From: Arthrobacter sp. ISL-85
GTDB taxonomy: Bacteria > Actinomycetota > Actinomycetes > Actinomycetales > Micrococcaceae
Reading direction: 5' to 3'
Assembly (NCBI RefSeq): GCF_018613675.1
Contig: NZ_JAGGPQ010000011.1
Span: forward strand, 219,780 to 283,779
Length of the DNA stretch: 64,000 bases
Shown here: in pieces, positions 9,001 through 18,381 of the stretch
Layout of the letters: every line of letters starts with the position of its first letter
Position numbering within the stretch: position 1 is the first letter of the stretch
Program-made: the position numbers and the translations under genes
The notes under the pieces: generated by a model
The model's database searches: none
The model's input: the letters and a program-made list of their open reading frames with translations, nothing else
Told to the model about the DNA's origin: nothing

Positions 9001-9894
9001 ATGAAGCCGTTGATTGACGTTCCCGGCCTTGAAGCCAGGCTTGCCGCCGGGCACCGGACCGTCCTGCTGGATGTGCGCTGGGTGCTGGGCGATCCGCACG
9101 GCCGTGACCACTACCTTGCGGAGCACCTCCCGGGCGCGGTGTTCGTTGACCTGGCCACGGAGCTTGCGGATCCCGCCGTGCCGGACCGGGGCCGGCACCC
9201 GCTGCCGTCCCGGGACCAGTTCCAGGCGGCTGCCCGCCGCTGGGGCATTCGGAACGGCGACGTGGTGGTTGCCTACGATGACAGCGCGAACATGGCAGCC
9301 GCCAGGCTGTGGTGGATGCTGCGGGACGCCGGTTTCACCGAGGCCTACCTGCTCGACGGCGGTCTGGGCGCCTGGCGCGCCGCCGGCCTGCCGCTCGAGC
9401 CGGGTCCCGTCCAACCCGCCCCCGGTGACGTCGAGCTGGGCAGTGGTCAGATGCCCGTGGCCGACGCCGGTGCTGCCGCCACCTGGCCGCACGGCGGCCT
9501 GTTGCTGGACGCGAGGGCGGGGGAGAGGTACCGGGGCGAGATTGAACCGGTCGATCCCCGCGCAGGCCACATCCCTGGAGCGGTCAGCGCGCCCACAGCG
9601 GCGAATGTGGACCACGGTGGCCGGTTCCTGCCGCCTGCGGAGCTTCGGCGGAGGTTCGAATCCCTTGGTGTCCGGGACGGCCGGCCGGTCGCCGTCTATT
9701 GCGGCTCCGGCGTCACGGCAGCCCACGAGGTGGCCGCCCTGGAACTCGCCGGGTTCTCCGCCGCCCTCTACCCGGGCTCCTTCTCGGAATGGTCAAACCG
9801 CCCCCACCTGCCGGTTGCCACCGGCCAGGAACCAGGGGACGGCGTGGCCCCGGGTGGAAACTCCGCAGCAGCGGGGGGTAGCGTCGCACTATGA
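9001..9894 (+). CDS. Two-domain sulfurtransferase (rhodanese)
   Basis: 297 aa with tandem rhodanese domains. The N-terminal one (about 5-130) has Asp94 where a catalytic Cys would be and is structural. The C-terminal one (about 150-285) carries the active loop CGSGVTA with Cys234. It transfers sulfane sulfur from thiosulfate or 3-mercaptopyruvate to a thiophilic acceptor. A strong RBS (GAAGGAG) precedes the ATG; a TAGAGT at 8943-8948 may be the -10. The stop overlaps the next ATG (ATGA). It lies divergent from the Cds1-like gene, so both neighbours handle sulfur. Confidence 0.85.
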   Translation: MKPLIDVPGLEARLAAGHRTVLLDVRWVLGDPHGRDHYLAEHLPGAVFVDLATELADPAVPDRGRHPLPSRDQFQAAARRWGIRNGDVVVAYDDSANMAAARLWWMLRDAGFTEAYLLDGGLGAWRAAGLPLEPGPVQPAPGDVELGSGQMPVADAGAAATWPHGGLLLDARAGERYRGEIEPVDPRAGHIPGAVSAPTAANVDHGGRFLPPAELRRRFESLGVRDGRPVAVYCGSGVTAAHEVAALELAGFSAALYPGSFSEWSNRPHLPVATGQEPGDGVAPGGNSAAAGGSVAL

Positions 9895-11060
9895 CTCCAG
9901 GACGTCCCGTACCACCGCCCCTTGCCCATTCCATCCCAGCCGCCGATGAACCCACGGCCACGGAAGCCGAAGCCGGAGGCACCGGCGTGCGCGCCGCAGC
10001 CTACGGTGCAGTGTCCGGAGACAGCGGCCTGGTACCGCTGACAGTCGCCAGGCGCGCCCCCAAACCGGACGACGTGGAGATCGCCATCGAGTTCTGCGGG
10101 CTCTGCCATTCAGATGTCCACGCGACCCGCGGAGAATGGGGCGGCCAGGCGTACCCCTTGGTCCCCGGCCACGAAATCGTGGGAACGGTCAGCAGGACTG
10201 GGTCGAACGTCACCGGCTTCGCAGTGGGCGACCGCGTGGGCGTGGGCTGCATGGTGGACTCCTGCCGGGAGTGTGAAAGCTGCCTTGACGGCCTTGAGCA
10301 GTACTGCGAAAACGGGATGACCGGAACCTATGGAGCAAAGGACCGGCGGAACGGCGACGCCATCACCCAGGGCGGATACTCGTCGTCCATCGTGGTGGAC
10401 CGACGCTACGTCCTGCGCGTACCGGAATCGCTGGATCCGGCCGCCGTCGCGCCCCTGCTGTGTGCCGGCGTCACCACCTTCTCGCCGCTGCGGCACTTCG
10501 ATGTGGAGGAAGGCGACGTGGTGGGCGTCGTGGGGCTTGGCGGGCTGGGCCACATGGCCGTCAAGCTGGCCAAGGCCATGGGGGCGAAGGTGGTGGTGTT
10601 CACCACCTCGGAATCGAAGGTTGCGGCTGCCCTTGAGCTGGGGGCCGATGAAGTTGTCCTGTCCCGGGACGAAGCGGCCATGGCCGCCGCGAACCGCACC
10701 ATCGACCTCATCATCGATACCGTGGCGGCGCCGCATGACCTGAATCCCCTCTTCCGCACCCTGCGCGTGGACGGAGCGCTGTTCCAGCTGGGGCTGCCCT
10801 CCGAGGCCATGCCGCCGGTCAATCCGGGCGCCCTGATCCGGCGCCGGATCGCCTATGCAGGGTCGCTGATCGGAGGCATTGCCGAAACGCAGGAAATGCT
10901 GGACTTCTGCGCTGAGCACGGCGTGGTTGCCGACATTGAGATGGTGGCCGCCGACCAGCTGAATGAAGCCTACGACCGGATGGTCGCTGGAGACGTCAAG
11001 TACCGGTTTGTGCTTGACACCAGCACGCTGCAGGCAGCCGACCAGGAGGCAGACGCATGA
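9891..11060 (+). CDS. Zinc-dependent NAD(P) alcohol dehydrogenase
   Basis: 389 aa medium-chain dehydrogenase of the cinnamyl-alcohol dehydrogenase/YahK type. Catalytic zinc ligands are Cys72 (GLCHSDVH) and His94-Glu95 (PGHE). The structural zinc site is C125-C128-C131-C139. The nucleotide fold has GLGGLGHMAVKLAKAMG. The first 30 residues (TEAEAGGTG) are extra compared with most relatives. It is coupled by 4-nt overlaps to the rhodanese before it and the HIT gene after it. The substrate is unknown. Confidence 0.83.
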   Translation: MTPGRPVPPPLAHSIPAADEPTATEAEAGGTGVRAAAYGAVSGDSGLVPLTVARRAPKPDDVEIAIEFCGLCHSDVHATRGEWGGQAYPLVPGHEIVGTVSRTGSNVTGFAVGDRVGVGCMVDSCRECESCLDGLEQYCENGMTGTYGAKDRRNGDAITQGGYSSSIVVDRRYVLRVPESLDPAAVAPLLCAGVTTFSPLRHFDVEEGDVVGVVGLGGLGHMAVKLAKAMGAKVVVFTTSESKVAAALELGADEVVLSRDEAAMAAANRTIDLIIDTVAAPHDLNPLFRTLRVDGALFQLGLPSEAMPPVNPGALIRRRIAYAGSLIGGIAETQEMLDFCAEHGVVADIEMVAADQLNEAYDRMVAGDVKYRFVLDTSTLQAADQEADA

Positions 11061-11485
11061 GCACACTTTTCACCAGGATCCTGAAGGGCGAAATTCCCGG
11101 CCGCTTCGTGTGGCGCGAGGATGACGTTTCGGCGTTCCTGACCACCGGCCCGCTTGCCGACGGCCACACACTGGTGGTCCCCACCGAAGAAGTGGACCGC
11201 TGGACGGACGCCCGGCCGGAGACCGTTGCCAAAGTCATGGAAGTGGCACGGCGGATCGGTGCGGTCCAGGTGGACATCTTCGGTGCCAGGCGGGCCGGGC
11301 TGATCGTGGCGGGCTACGAGGTCAACCACCTGCATGTGCACGTGTGGCCGTCGCAGAGCATGGCCGACTTCGACTTCGGCTCGGCGGACCAAAACCCGGA
11401 CCCGGCGGTGCTGGACGCCAACGCCGAAAAGCTCCGCGAAGGCCTTCGCGAAGCCGGTTACGGGGAGTTCGTTCCCGCCGCGTAG
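11057..11485 (+). CDS. HIT-family nucleotide hydrolase/transferase
   Basis: 142 aa. The histidine triad HLHVHVW (His91, 93, 95) ends a single HIT domain that starts with FTRILKGEIPGRFVWRED. HIT proteins cleave or transfer nucleotide phosphoramidates or dinucleotides such as AMP conjugates. Last gene of a three-gene overlapping operon; converges on hrpA with a 42-bp gap. Confidence 0.85.
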   Translation: MSTLFTRILKGEIPGRFVWREDDVSAFLTTGPLADGHTLVVPTEEVDRWTDARPETVAKVMEVARRIGAVQVDIFGARRAGLIVAGYEVNHLHVHVWPSQSMADFDFGSADQNPDPAVLDANAEKLREGLREAGYGEFVPAA

Positions 11486-11527
11486 CGGCGTGGCGTCGCC
11501 TGGGTCTCCAGCCTTCAGGCCGGGCAC

Positions 11528-14500
11528 TCAGGCCGGGGCCAGCGCCTTGTTGAGCACGGTCCGGATCCGCTTCTCCGACACGGAGTAGGCAGTACCAAGT
11601 TCGACGGCGAACAGGCTCACCCGGAGCTCCTCGATCATCCAGCGCACCTGGGTTAACTCCCGTCCGGCACGCCGTCCAGGCAGCAGCGCTGACACGGCAT
11701 CGTCGTAGTCGTCCTCGAGCCGCTGCACGACTGCCATGTTCAGGGCGTCCCGCTGCACGTTCCCGGGCAGGCGTTCCAGCCGCTTTTCGACGGCCGCCAG
11801 GTACCGCGGGAGCTGGCTGAGCTGGGCGTAGCCCGTGCGTGCCACAAAACCCGGATACACCAGCTGTTCCAGCTGGGTTTTGACGTCGTTCAGCGCGCTG
11901 ATCAGGGCCAGGCTGGTGGTGCCCTTGAGCTGCTTTTCGATCCGGCGGGTGGTGGCCAGGATACGTTCGACGACGGCGGTGACCGTGAAGACGGTATCGA
12001 TCAGTTCAGCGCGGACCAGTTCATACAGAGCGTCAAACGTCTGGCGGTCCCACGGCAGTTCCGGCGGAGTGAGCTTGTCGATGGCCGCCAGTGCGCAGTC
12101 GGCGATCAGGGCCGTCACCGAACCGTGGGGATTCTGGCTGAAGGTGAGTTTCTCGGTGTTGCTCAGGTGCTCCAGGACGTAGCGGTCCGGCGCCGGAACG
12201 CGCAGTGCCAGCAGCCGGATCACACCGCCGCGCATGGCATCGAGCTGTTCCTCTGCCGTCTGGAACACGCGCAGTGACACCGACTGGCCGTGGTCCACCA
12301 GTGCTGGATATCCGGTAATCGTGTGGCCTTTGACCATGCTGCTCACCTGGCGCTCGATGGTGCCGAAGGTCCACTCGGTCAGGCCTTCCTGCTCCTTGAA
12401 CCCTGCCGCGGCAGGGACCCCCGCCACTCCCGGGGCCGCCGGCTGGCGGGCCGGCAGCCCGCCGTCGGACGCCTTTCCGTTCCGGTTCTGCCCGTTCCTG
12501 CCCGCGCCCGGCGCGGTGGAGGCCGGGGTGGCACCGAGCGATTCGGCAATCGCGCGCCGCGTGGCAGGGGCCAGCTCTTCCTGGAGGCCGCCGAGGTCCT
12601 TGCCCTCGCCCAGGACCTTGCCTTTGCTGTCCACCACCTTGAAACTCACACGGAGGTGCGGGGGGACGGCGTCCCAGTTCCAGGAACCGGGCGGGATGAC
12701 CGCGCCCCGGATCCGCCGCAGCGCAAGCTCCAAGGAAGGCTCCAGCTCGTCCTTGGCGGGATCGAAGTCGGACTCGAGGACCGCCACCGCCTGCCGGGCA
12801 ACATCGGGCGCGGGGACGAAGTTTTTCCGGACCTGCTTCGGCAGCGACTTGATCAGGGCGGTCACCAGCTCCACCCGCTGGCCGGGGATCAGCCACCGGA
12901 ACGGGGCGTCGTCCAGCTGGTTGAGGAACAGGACCGGGACTTCGGCAGTGACGCCGTCTGACGGGTCGGGGACAGACCCCGGTGCCACCGGATGGAATTC
13001 ATACGTCAGCGGAAGCTCAAAACCCTTGTGCAGCCAGGTTTTTGGATAGGCGGATAGGTCCAGGTCATCGGCGTCGTCGCTGAGCAGCAGCGACTTGTCG
13101 TAGTCCAGGAGGTCCGGGTTCTCCCTGCGGGCATCCTTCCACCACTTGTCGAAGTGCCGCTCGGAGACCACGTCGGGTCCGATCCTGGCGTCGTAGAACT
13201 CAAACAGCGTCTCGTCGTCCACCAGCAGGTCCCGGCGGCGCATGCGGGCCTCGAGTTCCTCCACCTCGTGCAGGAGGGCCCGGTTGCGGTGGAAAAACTT
13301 GTGGTGGGTGCGCCAGTCGCCTTCCACCAGGGCATGCCGGATGAAGAGTTCGCGTGCCACTGCCGGATCCACCCGGCCATAGTTGATCCGCCGCTGGGCG
13401 ATGATGGGAACACCGTAGAGGGTGACTTTCTCGTAGGCCATAACGGCGCCCTGCTTGGTGGACCAGTGCGGCTCGCTGTAGCTGCGCTTCACCAGGTCAG
13501 GCGCCACTTGCTCGGCCCACAGGGGATCGAACCTGGCGGCCACCCGGGCCCACAGCCGGCTGGTCTCGACCAATTCGGCTGCCATGACGAACGTGGGGGA
13601 TTTCTTGAACAGTGCCGATCCGGGGAAGATCGCGAAGCGGCTGCCCCGGGCACCGGCGTATTCGCGCTTGCGTTCGTCCAGGATGCCAATGTGGCTCAGG
13701 AGCCCGGAAAGCAGGCTGATGTGGATTCCCTCATGGTTGCCCACGGGGTCCGCCAGGCGCTTACTGTCCAGGGCGATCCCCAGCGGGCGGGCGAGCTGGC
13801 GCAGCTGGGTGAAAAGGTCCTGCCATTCCCGCACCCGCAGGTAGTTGATGAATTCCGCACGGCACAGCCGGCGGAAGGCCGACGACGACAGCTCCTGCTG
13901 CTTCTCCTGCAGGTAGTTCCAGAGGTTGAGGTAGCCGGTGAAGTCGGAATTCTCATCGCGGAAGCGGTTGTGCTTTTCCGCGGCCAGCTGCTGCTTGTCG
14001 GTGGGCCGTTCGCGCGGGTCCTGGATAGTGAGGGCTGCTGCCAGGACCATGACTTCCCGGACGCAGCCCCGTTTTCCGGCTTCCACGATCATGCGGCCCA
14101 GGCGGGGATCCACGGGCAGCTGGGCGAGCTTCTGTCCGACGGCGGTGAGGCCGCCGCCGTTCGGCCCGCCCCGGCCGCCGGCCGCTTCAGGCTTGCCGGC
14201 GTTGCCTTGGGCGCGCGGGGGAGCCAGGGCGCCCAGCTCGCGAAGGAGGGTGACGCCGTCGTTGATCGCCCGGGTTTCCGGCGGCTCGACAAAGGGGAAG
14301 TCTTCAACGTCCTTGGGCCCTCTAGCCACGCCCATGGCGGTCATCTGGAGGATGACGGCGGCGAGGTTGGTCCGCAGGATTTCCGGGTCGGTGAACCGGG
14401 GCCGGGACTCGAAGTCCTCCTCGGAATACAGTCGGATGGCGATGCCGTCGGAGACGCGGCCGCAGCGGCCCGAGCGCTGGTTTGCCGACGCCTGCGAAAC

Positions 14501-15520
14501 GCGCTCGATAGGCAGCCGCTGGACTTTGGTGCGGTGCGAATACCGGGAAATGCGGGCCGTACCGGTATCGATGACGTACTTGATGCCCGGAACCGTCAGT
14601 GAGGTTTCCGCCACGTTGGTGGCCAGGACGATCCGGCGCTTGCTGCCGGGGTGGAACACCTTGTGCTGCTCCTGCAGGCTCAGGCGGGCAAAAAGAGGAA
14701 GGATCTCGGTGTTTGCCAGCCTGCGGTTGGACTGGATGCGGGCCTGCAGCGCTTCAGCGGCATCCCGGATTTCACGTTCGCCGGAGAAGAACACCAGGAT
14801 GTCCCCCGGTGCTTCCGCCGCCAACTCATCCACGGCATCGCAGACCGCATCCAGGGGGTCGCGGTCCTCTTCGAGTTCATCGTCCGAGGCCTCTTCCTCA
14901 TCCGTGGCCGGCTGCGAGAGCGGACGGTAGCGGATTTCCACGGGATAGGTCCGGCCGGAAACTTCAACAATGGGCGCAGGATCTTCCGGGCTGCCGAAGT
15001 GGTTGGCGAACCTTTCCGGATCAATGGTGGCCGAGGTAATGATGACCTTCAGGTCCGGCCGCTGCGGGAGGACCCGCTTGAGGTAGCCCAGAATGAAGTC
15101 GATGTTGAGGCTGCGTTCATGCGCCTCGTCAATGATGATGGTGCTGTACTTGCGCAGCAGCTTGTCCCGCTGGATCTCGGCGAGCAGGATGCCGTCGGTC
15201 ATGAGCTTGACCTTGGTCGCTTTGCTTACCTCGCCCGTGAAACGGACCTGGAAGCCCACTTCCTGGCCGATTTCGACGCCGAGTTCCTCTGCGATGCGCT
15301 CGGCCACCGTCCGGGCTGCCAGCCGCCGGGGCTGGGTGTGCCCGATCAAGCCCTTCTCGCCAAGTCCCAGTTCCAGGCACATCTTGGGGATCTGGGTGGT
15401 CTTCCCGGAGCCGGTCTCGCCGGCGATGATGGTCACCTGGTTGGCGGCGATTGCGGCCATCAGGTCCTCGCGGCGCTCGGAAACCGGCAGCTCGGCGGGA
15501 TAGGAGATATGAAAAGTCAT
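11528..15520 (-). CDS. hrpA: ATP-dependent RNA helicase HrpA
   Basis: 1,330 aa, the usual length of bacterial HrpA. DEAH-box helicase core with Walker A GETGSGKTTQ (34-43), DEAH (131-134) and the late motif QRSGRCGR. Helicase-associated, OB-fold and long HrpA C-terminal regions follow. It acts in RNA remodelling, and in E. coli resolves collided ribosomes. Residues about 1,020-1,060 form a Gly/Ala/Asn-rich linker. A TAGACT lies 10 nt before the ATG. It has the same orientation as the emfourin and M4 genes 60 bp upstream. Confidence 0.92.
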   Translation of the reverse strand: MTFHISYPAELPVSERREDLMAAIAANQVTIIAGETGSGKTTQIPKMCLELGLGEKGLIGHTQPRRLAARTVAERIAEELGVEIGQEVGFQVRFTGEVSKATKVKLMTDGILLAEIQRDKLLRKYSTIIIDEAHERSLNIDFILGYLKRVLPQRPDLKVIITSATIDPERFANHFGSPEDPAPIVEVSGRTYPVEIRYRPLSQPATDEEEASDDELEEDRDPLDAVCDAVDELAAEAPGDILVFFSGEREIRDAAEALQARIQSNRRLANTEILPLFARLSLQEQHKVFHPGSKRRIVLATNVAETSLTVPGIKYVIDTGTARISRYSHRTKVQRLPIERVSQASANQRSGRCGRVSDGIAIRLYSEEDFESRPRFTDPEILRTNLAAVILQMTAMGVARGPKDVEDFPFVEPPETRAINDGVTLLRELGALAPPRAQGNAGKPEAAGGRGGPNGGGLTAVGQKLAQLPVDPRLGRMIVEAGKRGCVREVMVLAAALTIQDPRERPTDKQQLAAEKHNRFRDENSDFTGYLNLWNYLQEKQQELSSSAFRRLCRAEFINYLRVREWQDLFTQLRQLARPLGIALDSKRLADPVGNHEGIHISLLSGLLSHIGILDERKREYAGARGSRFAIFPGSALFKKSPTFVMAAELVETSRLWARVAARFDPLWAEQVAPDLVKRSYSEPHWSTKQGAVMAYEKVTLYGVPIIAQRRINYGRVDPAVARELFIRHALVEGDWRTHHKFFHRNRALLHEVEELEARMRRRDLLVDDETLFEFYDARIGPDVVSERHFDKWWKDARRENPDLLDYDKSLLLSDDADDLDLSAYPKTWLHKGFELPLTYEFHPVAPGSVPDPSDGVTAEVPVLFLNQLDDAPFRWLIPGQRVELVTALIKSLPKQVRKNFVPAPDVARQAVAVLESDFDPAKDELEPSLELALRRIRGAVIPPGSWNWDAVPPHLRVSFKVVDSKGKVLGEGKDLGGLQEELAPATRRAIAESLGATPASTAPGAGRNGQNRNGKASDGGLPARQPAAPGVAGVPAAAGFKEQEGLTEWTFGTIERQVSSMVKGHTITGYPALVDHGQSVSLRVFQTAEEQLDAMRGGVIRLLALRVPAPDRYVLEHLSNTEKLTFSQNPHGSVTALIADCALAAIDKLTPPELPWDRQTFDALYELVRAELIDTVFTVTAVVERILATTRRIEKQLKGTTSLALISALNDVKTQLEQLVYPGFVARTGYAQLSQLPRYLAAVEKRLERLPGNVQRDALNMAVVQRLEDDYDDAVSALLPGRRAGRELTQVRWMIEELRVSLFAVELGTAYSVSEKRIRTVLNKALAPA

Positions 15521-15530
15521 GGCTGCAGAC

Positions 15531-15536
15531 AGTCTA
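15531..15536 (-). promoter_or_regulatory. Candidate -10 element of hrpA
   Basis: Minus-strand TAGACT, 10 nt before the hrpA ATG; transcription would start within about 3 nt of the start codon. This argues that hrpA has its own promoter apart from the peptidase/inhibitor pair. Confidence 0.4.
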
Positions 15537-15580
15537 CTGCCGTACGGAAAGGCTCCTCATCCGGTTCCTGCCCGCCGTCC

Positions 15581-15916
15581 TCAGGCAGGGCCGTTGGCAT
15601 CCCCGGGACGGGATCCGGCGGCCGCTTCTTCGGCGGCGGCCCGTGCGGTGTCGACCAGGACGCGCCATGGGCCGGTGAGGGCATGTTCGGGCAGGGCAGC
15701 CCTGCGCTGCCCTGCCGTGATGGAGTAGATGAAGCGGTCCGGCTGGGGCGCCTCGAAGGCCGCGGCGGCTGCCCGTGGAGTACTGGGAACCGCATCCCAC
15801 GGGCAGGCCTCCACAAGGGGCTGCCACTGGCTGAGGTCGTTGTCCGTCTGGGCGTCCACCGTCCACACGCGCGTGATTGCCGCGATCCCGCCGGTGCGCT
15901 CCACCTTGATCTTCAT
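15581..15916 (-). CDS. Emfourin-like inhibitor of M4 metallopeptidase
   Basis: 111 aa with no signal peptide. It starts MKIKVERTGGIAAITRVWTVD and contains ITAGQRRAALPEHAL and a C-terminal GPWRVLVDTAR. This layout (a short beta-rich protein beginning KIKVERSGG-like) and its place directly after a protealysin-type peptidase match the emfourin (M4in) family, known to inhibit its neighbour peptidase in Serratia. The ATG has AGGGG 9 nt upstream. It is 60 bp after the peptidase stop, so probably co-transcribed. The assignment rests on family features and context. Confidence 0.75.
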   Translation of the reverse strand: MKIKVERTGGIAAITRVWTVDAQTDNDLSQWQPLVEACPWDAVPSTPRAAAAAFEAPQPDRFIYSITAGQRRAALPEHALTGPWRVLVDTARAAAEEAAAGSRPGDANGPA

Positions 15917-15976
15917 GGCCTGGCCCCTGGGCTTCCATACGGCCCGGAGCCAGCGAGTGGGCCGCCGGGGCAGTGG

Positions 15977-17029
15977 TTAAACCTTGACCTTTACAGTTTC
16001 CCACGCCGCCCCTACGGCGTCATGCTCGGGGGATTCCTGCCCGAAAAGAGCGCCGGCAGCGCGCACGGTGGCACGGGCGAAGACGCTGAACGTGGCTGAG
16101 GCCGGCAGGGAACCGTTGGTCAGGGTCTCGTACCAAATCCGGCCCGGCGCATCCCACGCATAGCCGCCCAAGGCCTCCGCCACCAGGTAGAAGGCGCGGT
16201 TGGGGATACCGGAGTTGATGTGGACGCCGCCATTGTCTGCGCTGGTCCGGACATAGGAGTCCATGGAGTCAGGCTGCGGATCCTTGCCCAGGACATCGTC
16301 GTCGTACGCAGTCCCGGGGGCTTTCATGGACCGCAGGGCCCGCCCCTGGACCTTGGGCGTAAAGAGGCCTTCCCCGATCAGCCAGCTGGCCTGCGCTGCG
16401 GACTGGTTCTTGACGTACTGCTCAACAAGCGAGCCGAAGACGTCGGACATGGATTCGTTCAGGGCGCCGGCCTGGTTCCGGTAAGCAAGCCCGGCCGAGT
16501 ACTGGGTGACCCCGTGTGCCAGTTCATGTCCAATGACGCTCACCGACTTTGTGAACCTTTCGAAGACCTCGCCGTCGCCGTCACCGAAGACCATCTGGCT
16601 GCCGTTCCAGAAAGCGTTGTCGTACAGCTTGCCGAAATGCACCGTGGCATCAAGCTTCAGCCCGCGTCCGTCCACCGAATCCCGCCCGAAGGCCTCGGCA
16701 TAGAGCCGGTGCGTAGCCCCCAGCCCGTCGTAGGCTTCATCGGCGGCGGCATCGCCGGTGGCGGTTCCGCCTTCTTTGCGGACGAGATTGCCCGGCAGGG
16801 TTTCGTCCCCGCCGGCATCATAGATGGCGCGCTTGACCGGCCCGGGTTTTACGTCCCGCAGGCCTGGCGGGAGGGCCGGAACTGCCTGGGAACGTGCAGC
16901 CTGGAACGATTCGACGTGGCCCAGTGCTTTCCGGGCGGCACCTGCCGCGGATGAGAACTCCGGCGAATCCTGCTGCGCCAGCCGCTGCAGCATGTACGGC
17001 GGAATGATTGAACAGAATGGAACGAGCAT
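15977..17029 (-). CDS. Protealysin-like M4 metallopeptidase
   Basis: 350 aa zinc peptidase. The short propeptide contains the protealysin signature FCSIIPPYMLQRLA (5-18). The catalytic domain has HELAH (168-172), third zinc ligand Glu192 in NESMSD, and catalytic His270 in GGVHINSGIPNRAFY. There is no signal peptide, as in protealysin, so export route and site of action are open. The ATG at 17029 is chosen over one five codons upstream because GAGGGGG lies 7 nt before it. TAGGCT near 17055-17060 may be the -10. Confidence 0.88.
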   Translation of the reverse strand: MLVPFCSIIPPYMLQRLAQQDSPEFSSAAGAARKALGHVESFQAARSQAVPALPPGLRDVKPGPVKRAIYDAGGDETLPGNLVRKEGGTATGDAAADEAYDGLGATHRLYAEAFGRDSVDGRGLKLDATVHFGKLYDNAFWNGSQMVFGDGDGEVFERFTKSVSVIGHELAHGVTQYSAGLAYRNQAGALNESMSDVFGSLVEQYVKNQSAAQASWLIGEGLFTPKVQGRALRSMKAPGTAYDDDVLGKDPQPDSMDSYVRTSADNGGVHINSGIPNRAFYLVAEALGGYAWDAPGRIWYETLTNGSLPASATFSVFARATVRAAGALFGQESPEHDAVGAAWETVKVKV

Positions 17030-17143
17030 GGCGTACCCCCTCAACTAGGTGGATTCAGCCTACGAGGGGCCACTGACAATGACCGGGATGCCGCGGCCAC
17101 GAATTCCGGAGCCTCCCGGACGGCTGCAGCGGGCTGAGCTGGG

Positions 17144-17149
17144 TACGGT
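17144..17149 (+). promoter_or_regulatory. -10 element of the CDF gene
   Basis: TACGGT followed by 6 nt and the ATG at 17156. Fits the leaderless pattern seen elsewhere in the window. Confidence 0.45.
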
Positions 17150-17155
17150 AGGCGC

Positions 17156-18106
17156 ATGGCTGAAACCGAAAAGCGAACCAAGTCCAGTTCCACCCTGCTG
17201 ACGGTCATCATCGCCTTCGTTGCGAATGTGCTCGTGGCGGCGGCGAAGTCGGTTGCCGCCGTCCTTTCAGGCTCAGCCTCGATGGCCGCGGAGGCAGCGC
17301 ACTCCTGGGCAGACACCGGGAACCAGGTGTTCCTGTTCTTCGCGGAGCGGCGGTCTGCCCGGCCCCGGGACGAGAGCCATCCCATGGGATATGGCCGGGA
17401 GGCCTACGTCTGGTCGATGTTCGCCGCATTCGGCCTCTTTACTGCCGGGGCAGTGGTGTCCATCATGCACGGCATCCAGGAGATCATCGCTCCTGAGCCG
17501 GCGGCGGACTTCATGGTGGCCTACGTGGTGCTGGCCGTGGCTTTCGTCCTCGAAGGAATCTCGTTTATCCAGGCCTTCCGCCAGACCCGGAAGGCAGCGC
17601 ACGAAATGGAACGGCACACCCTCGAACAGGTCCTCATCAGCTCAGATCCCACCCTGCGCGCAGTCTTCGCGGAGGACGCCGCGGCCCTGATCGGCCTCGT
17701 CATGGCGTTCGTGGGCGTGTTCCTGCACCAGGTCACCGGATCACCGCTGCCGGACGCGATCGGTTCGATCGCCGTCGGAGTGTTGCTCGCCGTCGTCGCC
17801 GTCATCCTGATCGACCGCAACCGGCGTTTCCTGGTGGGCCAGGGCGTAACTCCGGACATCGAGCGGTCCATGGCCCGGCGGGTACTGGAGCACCGCGATA
17901 TAGCCCGGCTCACCTACCTGCACCTGGAATTCGTCGGCCCGCGCAAGCTGTACCTCGTGGCGGCAGTGGACCTCGAGGGGGACCACCCGGAGCATGAGGT
18001 GGCGGTGGTCCTGCGCCGGATCGAGCGCGAGCTGGAGGATCACGAAACGGTTGAGGAAGCGGTGCTGACCCTGGCGACCCTTGACGAGGCAGCCCTGCAC
18101 TTCTAA
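17156..18106 (+). CDS. Cation diffusion facilitator (zinc/divalent metal exporter)
   Basis: 316 aa with about six hydrophobic helices and a cytoplasmic C-terminal domain (about 230-316). TM2 has the metal-site motif HSWADT (His49, Asp53). The TM5 counterpart is FAEDAAALIG (Glu173/Asp174), as in the SLC30A9-like branch. It exports Zn2+ or a similar metal with proton exchange. It stands alone: divergent from the M4 peptidase, convergent with tRNA-Arg. Confidence 0.83.
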   Translation: MAETEKRTKSSSTLLTVIIAFVANVLVAAAKSVAAVLSGSASMAAEAAHSWADTGNQVFLFFAERRSARPRDESHPMGYGREAYVWSMFAAFGLFTAGAVVSIMHGIQEIIAPEPAADFMVAYVVLAVAFVLEGISFIQAFRQTRKAAHEMERHTLEQVLISSDPTLRAVFAEDAAALIGLVMAFVGVFLHQVTGSPLPDAIGSIAVGVLLAVVAVILIDRNRRFLVGQGVTPDIERSMARRVLEHRDIARLTYLHLEFVGPRKLYLVAAVDLEGDHPEHEVAVVLRRIERELEDHETVEEAVLTLATLDEAALHF

Positions 18107-18158
18107 CCGGCACAACCTGCCGGAACACCAGCTACGGCGGGCAAGCGGTGAAACGAAG

Positions 18159-18194
18159 AAACCCCCGCAGCTTCCTCTGAAGCGGCGGGGGTTT
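18159..18194. terminator. Intrinsic terminator between CDF gene and tRNA-Arg
   Basis: Nested stem AAACCCCCGC/GCGGGGGTTT with an inner GCTTC/GAAGC. It lies just past the 3' end of the tRNA on the minus strand, ending in TTT there, and 52 bp after the CDF stop on the plus strand. It can serve both directions. Confidence 0.75.
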
Positions 18195-18199
18195 ACTTG

Positions 18200-18272
18200 T
18201 GCCCTCGATAGGATTCGAACCTACGACCTTCTGCTCCGGAGGCAGACGCTCTATCCCCTGAGCTACGAGGGC
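18200..18272 (-). tRNA. tRNA-Arg, anticodon CCG
   Basis: 73-nt cloverleaf on the minus strand. Acceptor stem GCCCTCG/CGAGGGC with discriminator A, D arm GCTC...GAGC, anticodon stem TCTGC/GCAGA around loop CTCCGGA (anticodon CCG), and T loop TTCGAAT. It reads CGG codons. The CCA end is not encoded. Confidence 0.95.
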
Positions 18273-18381
18273 AATCAGGGTATCCGGCCGTTCCCGGCGG
18301 GACGTCCTAGAGCTTAGCAGGAAGGTGGCCCGCAAGGGAAAACCACCACCGGGACCAGCCCTGGACAGTGCGGAAGCAGCC

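Noticed and set aside
13154..16099. Two long plus-strand frames (482 residues each) opposite hrpA
   Set aside because: Mirror frames of a high-GC coding sequence; the protein text is His/Gly/Val-rich shadow without motifs.
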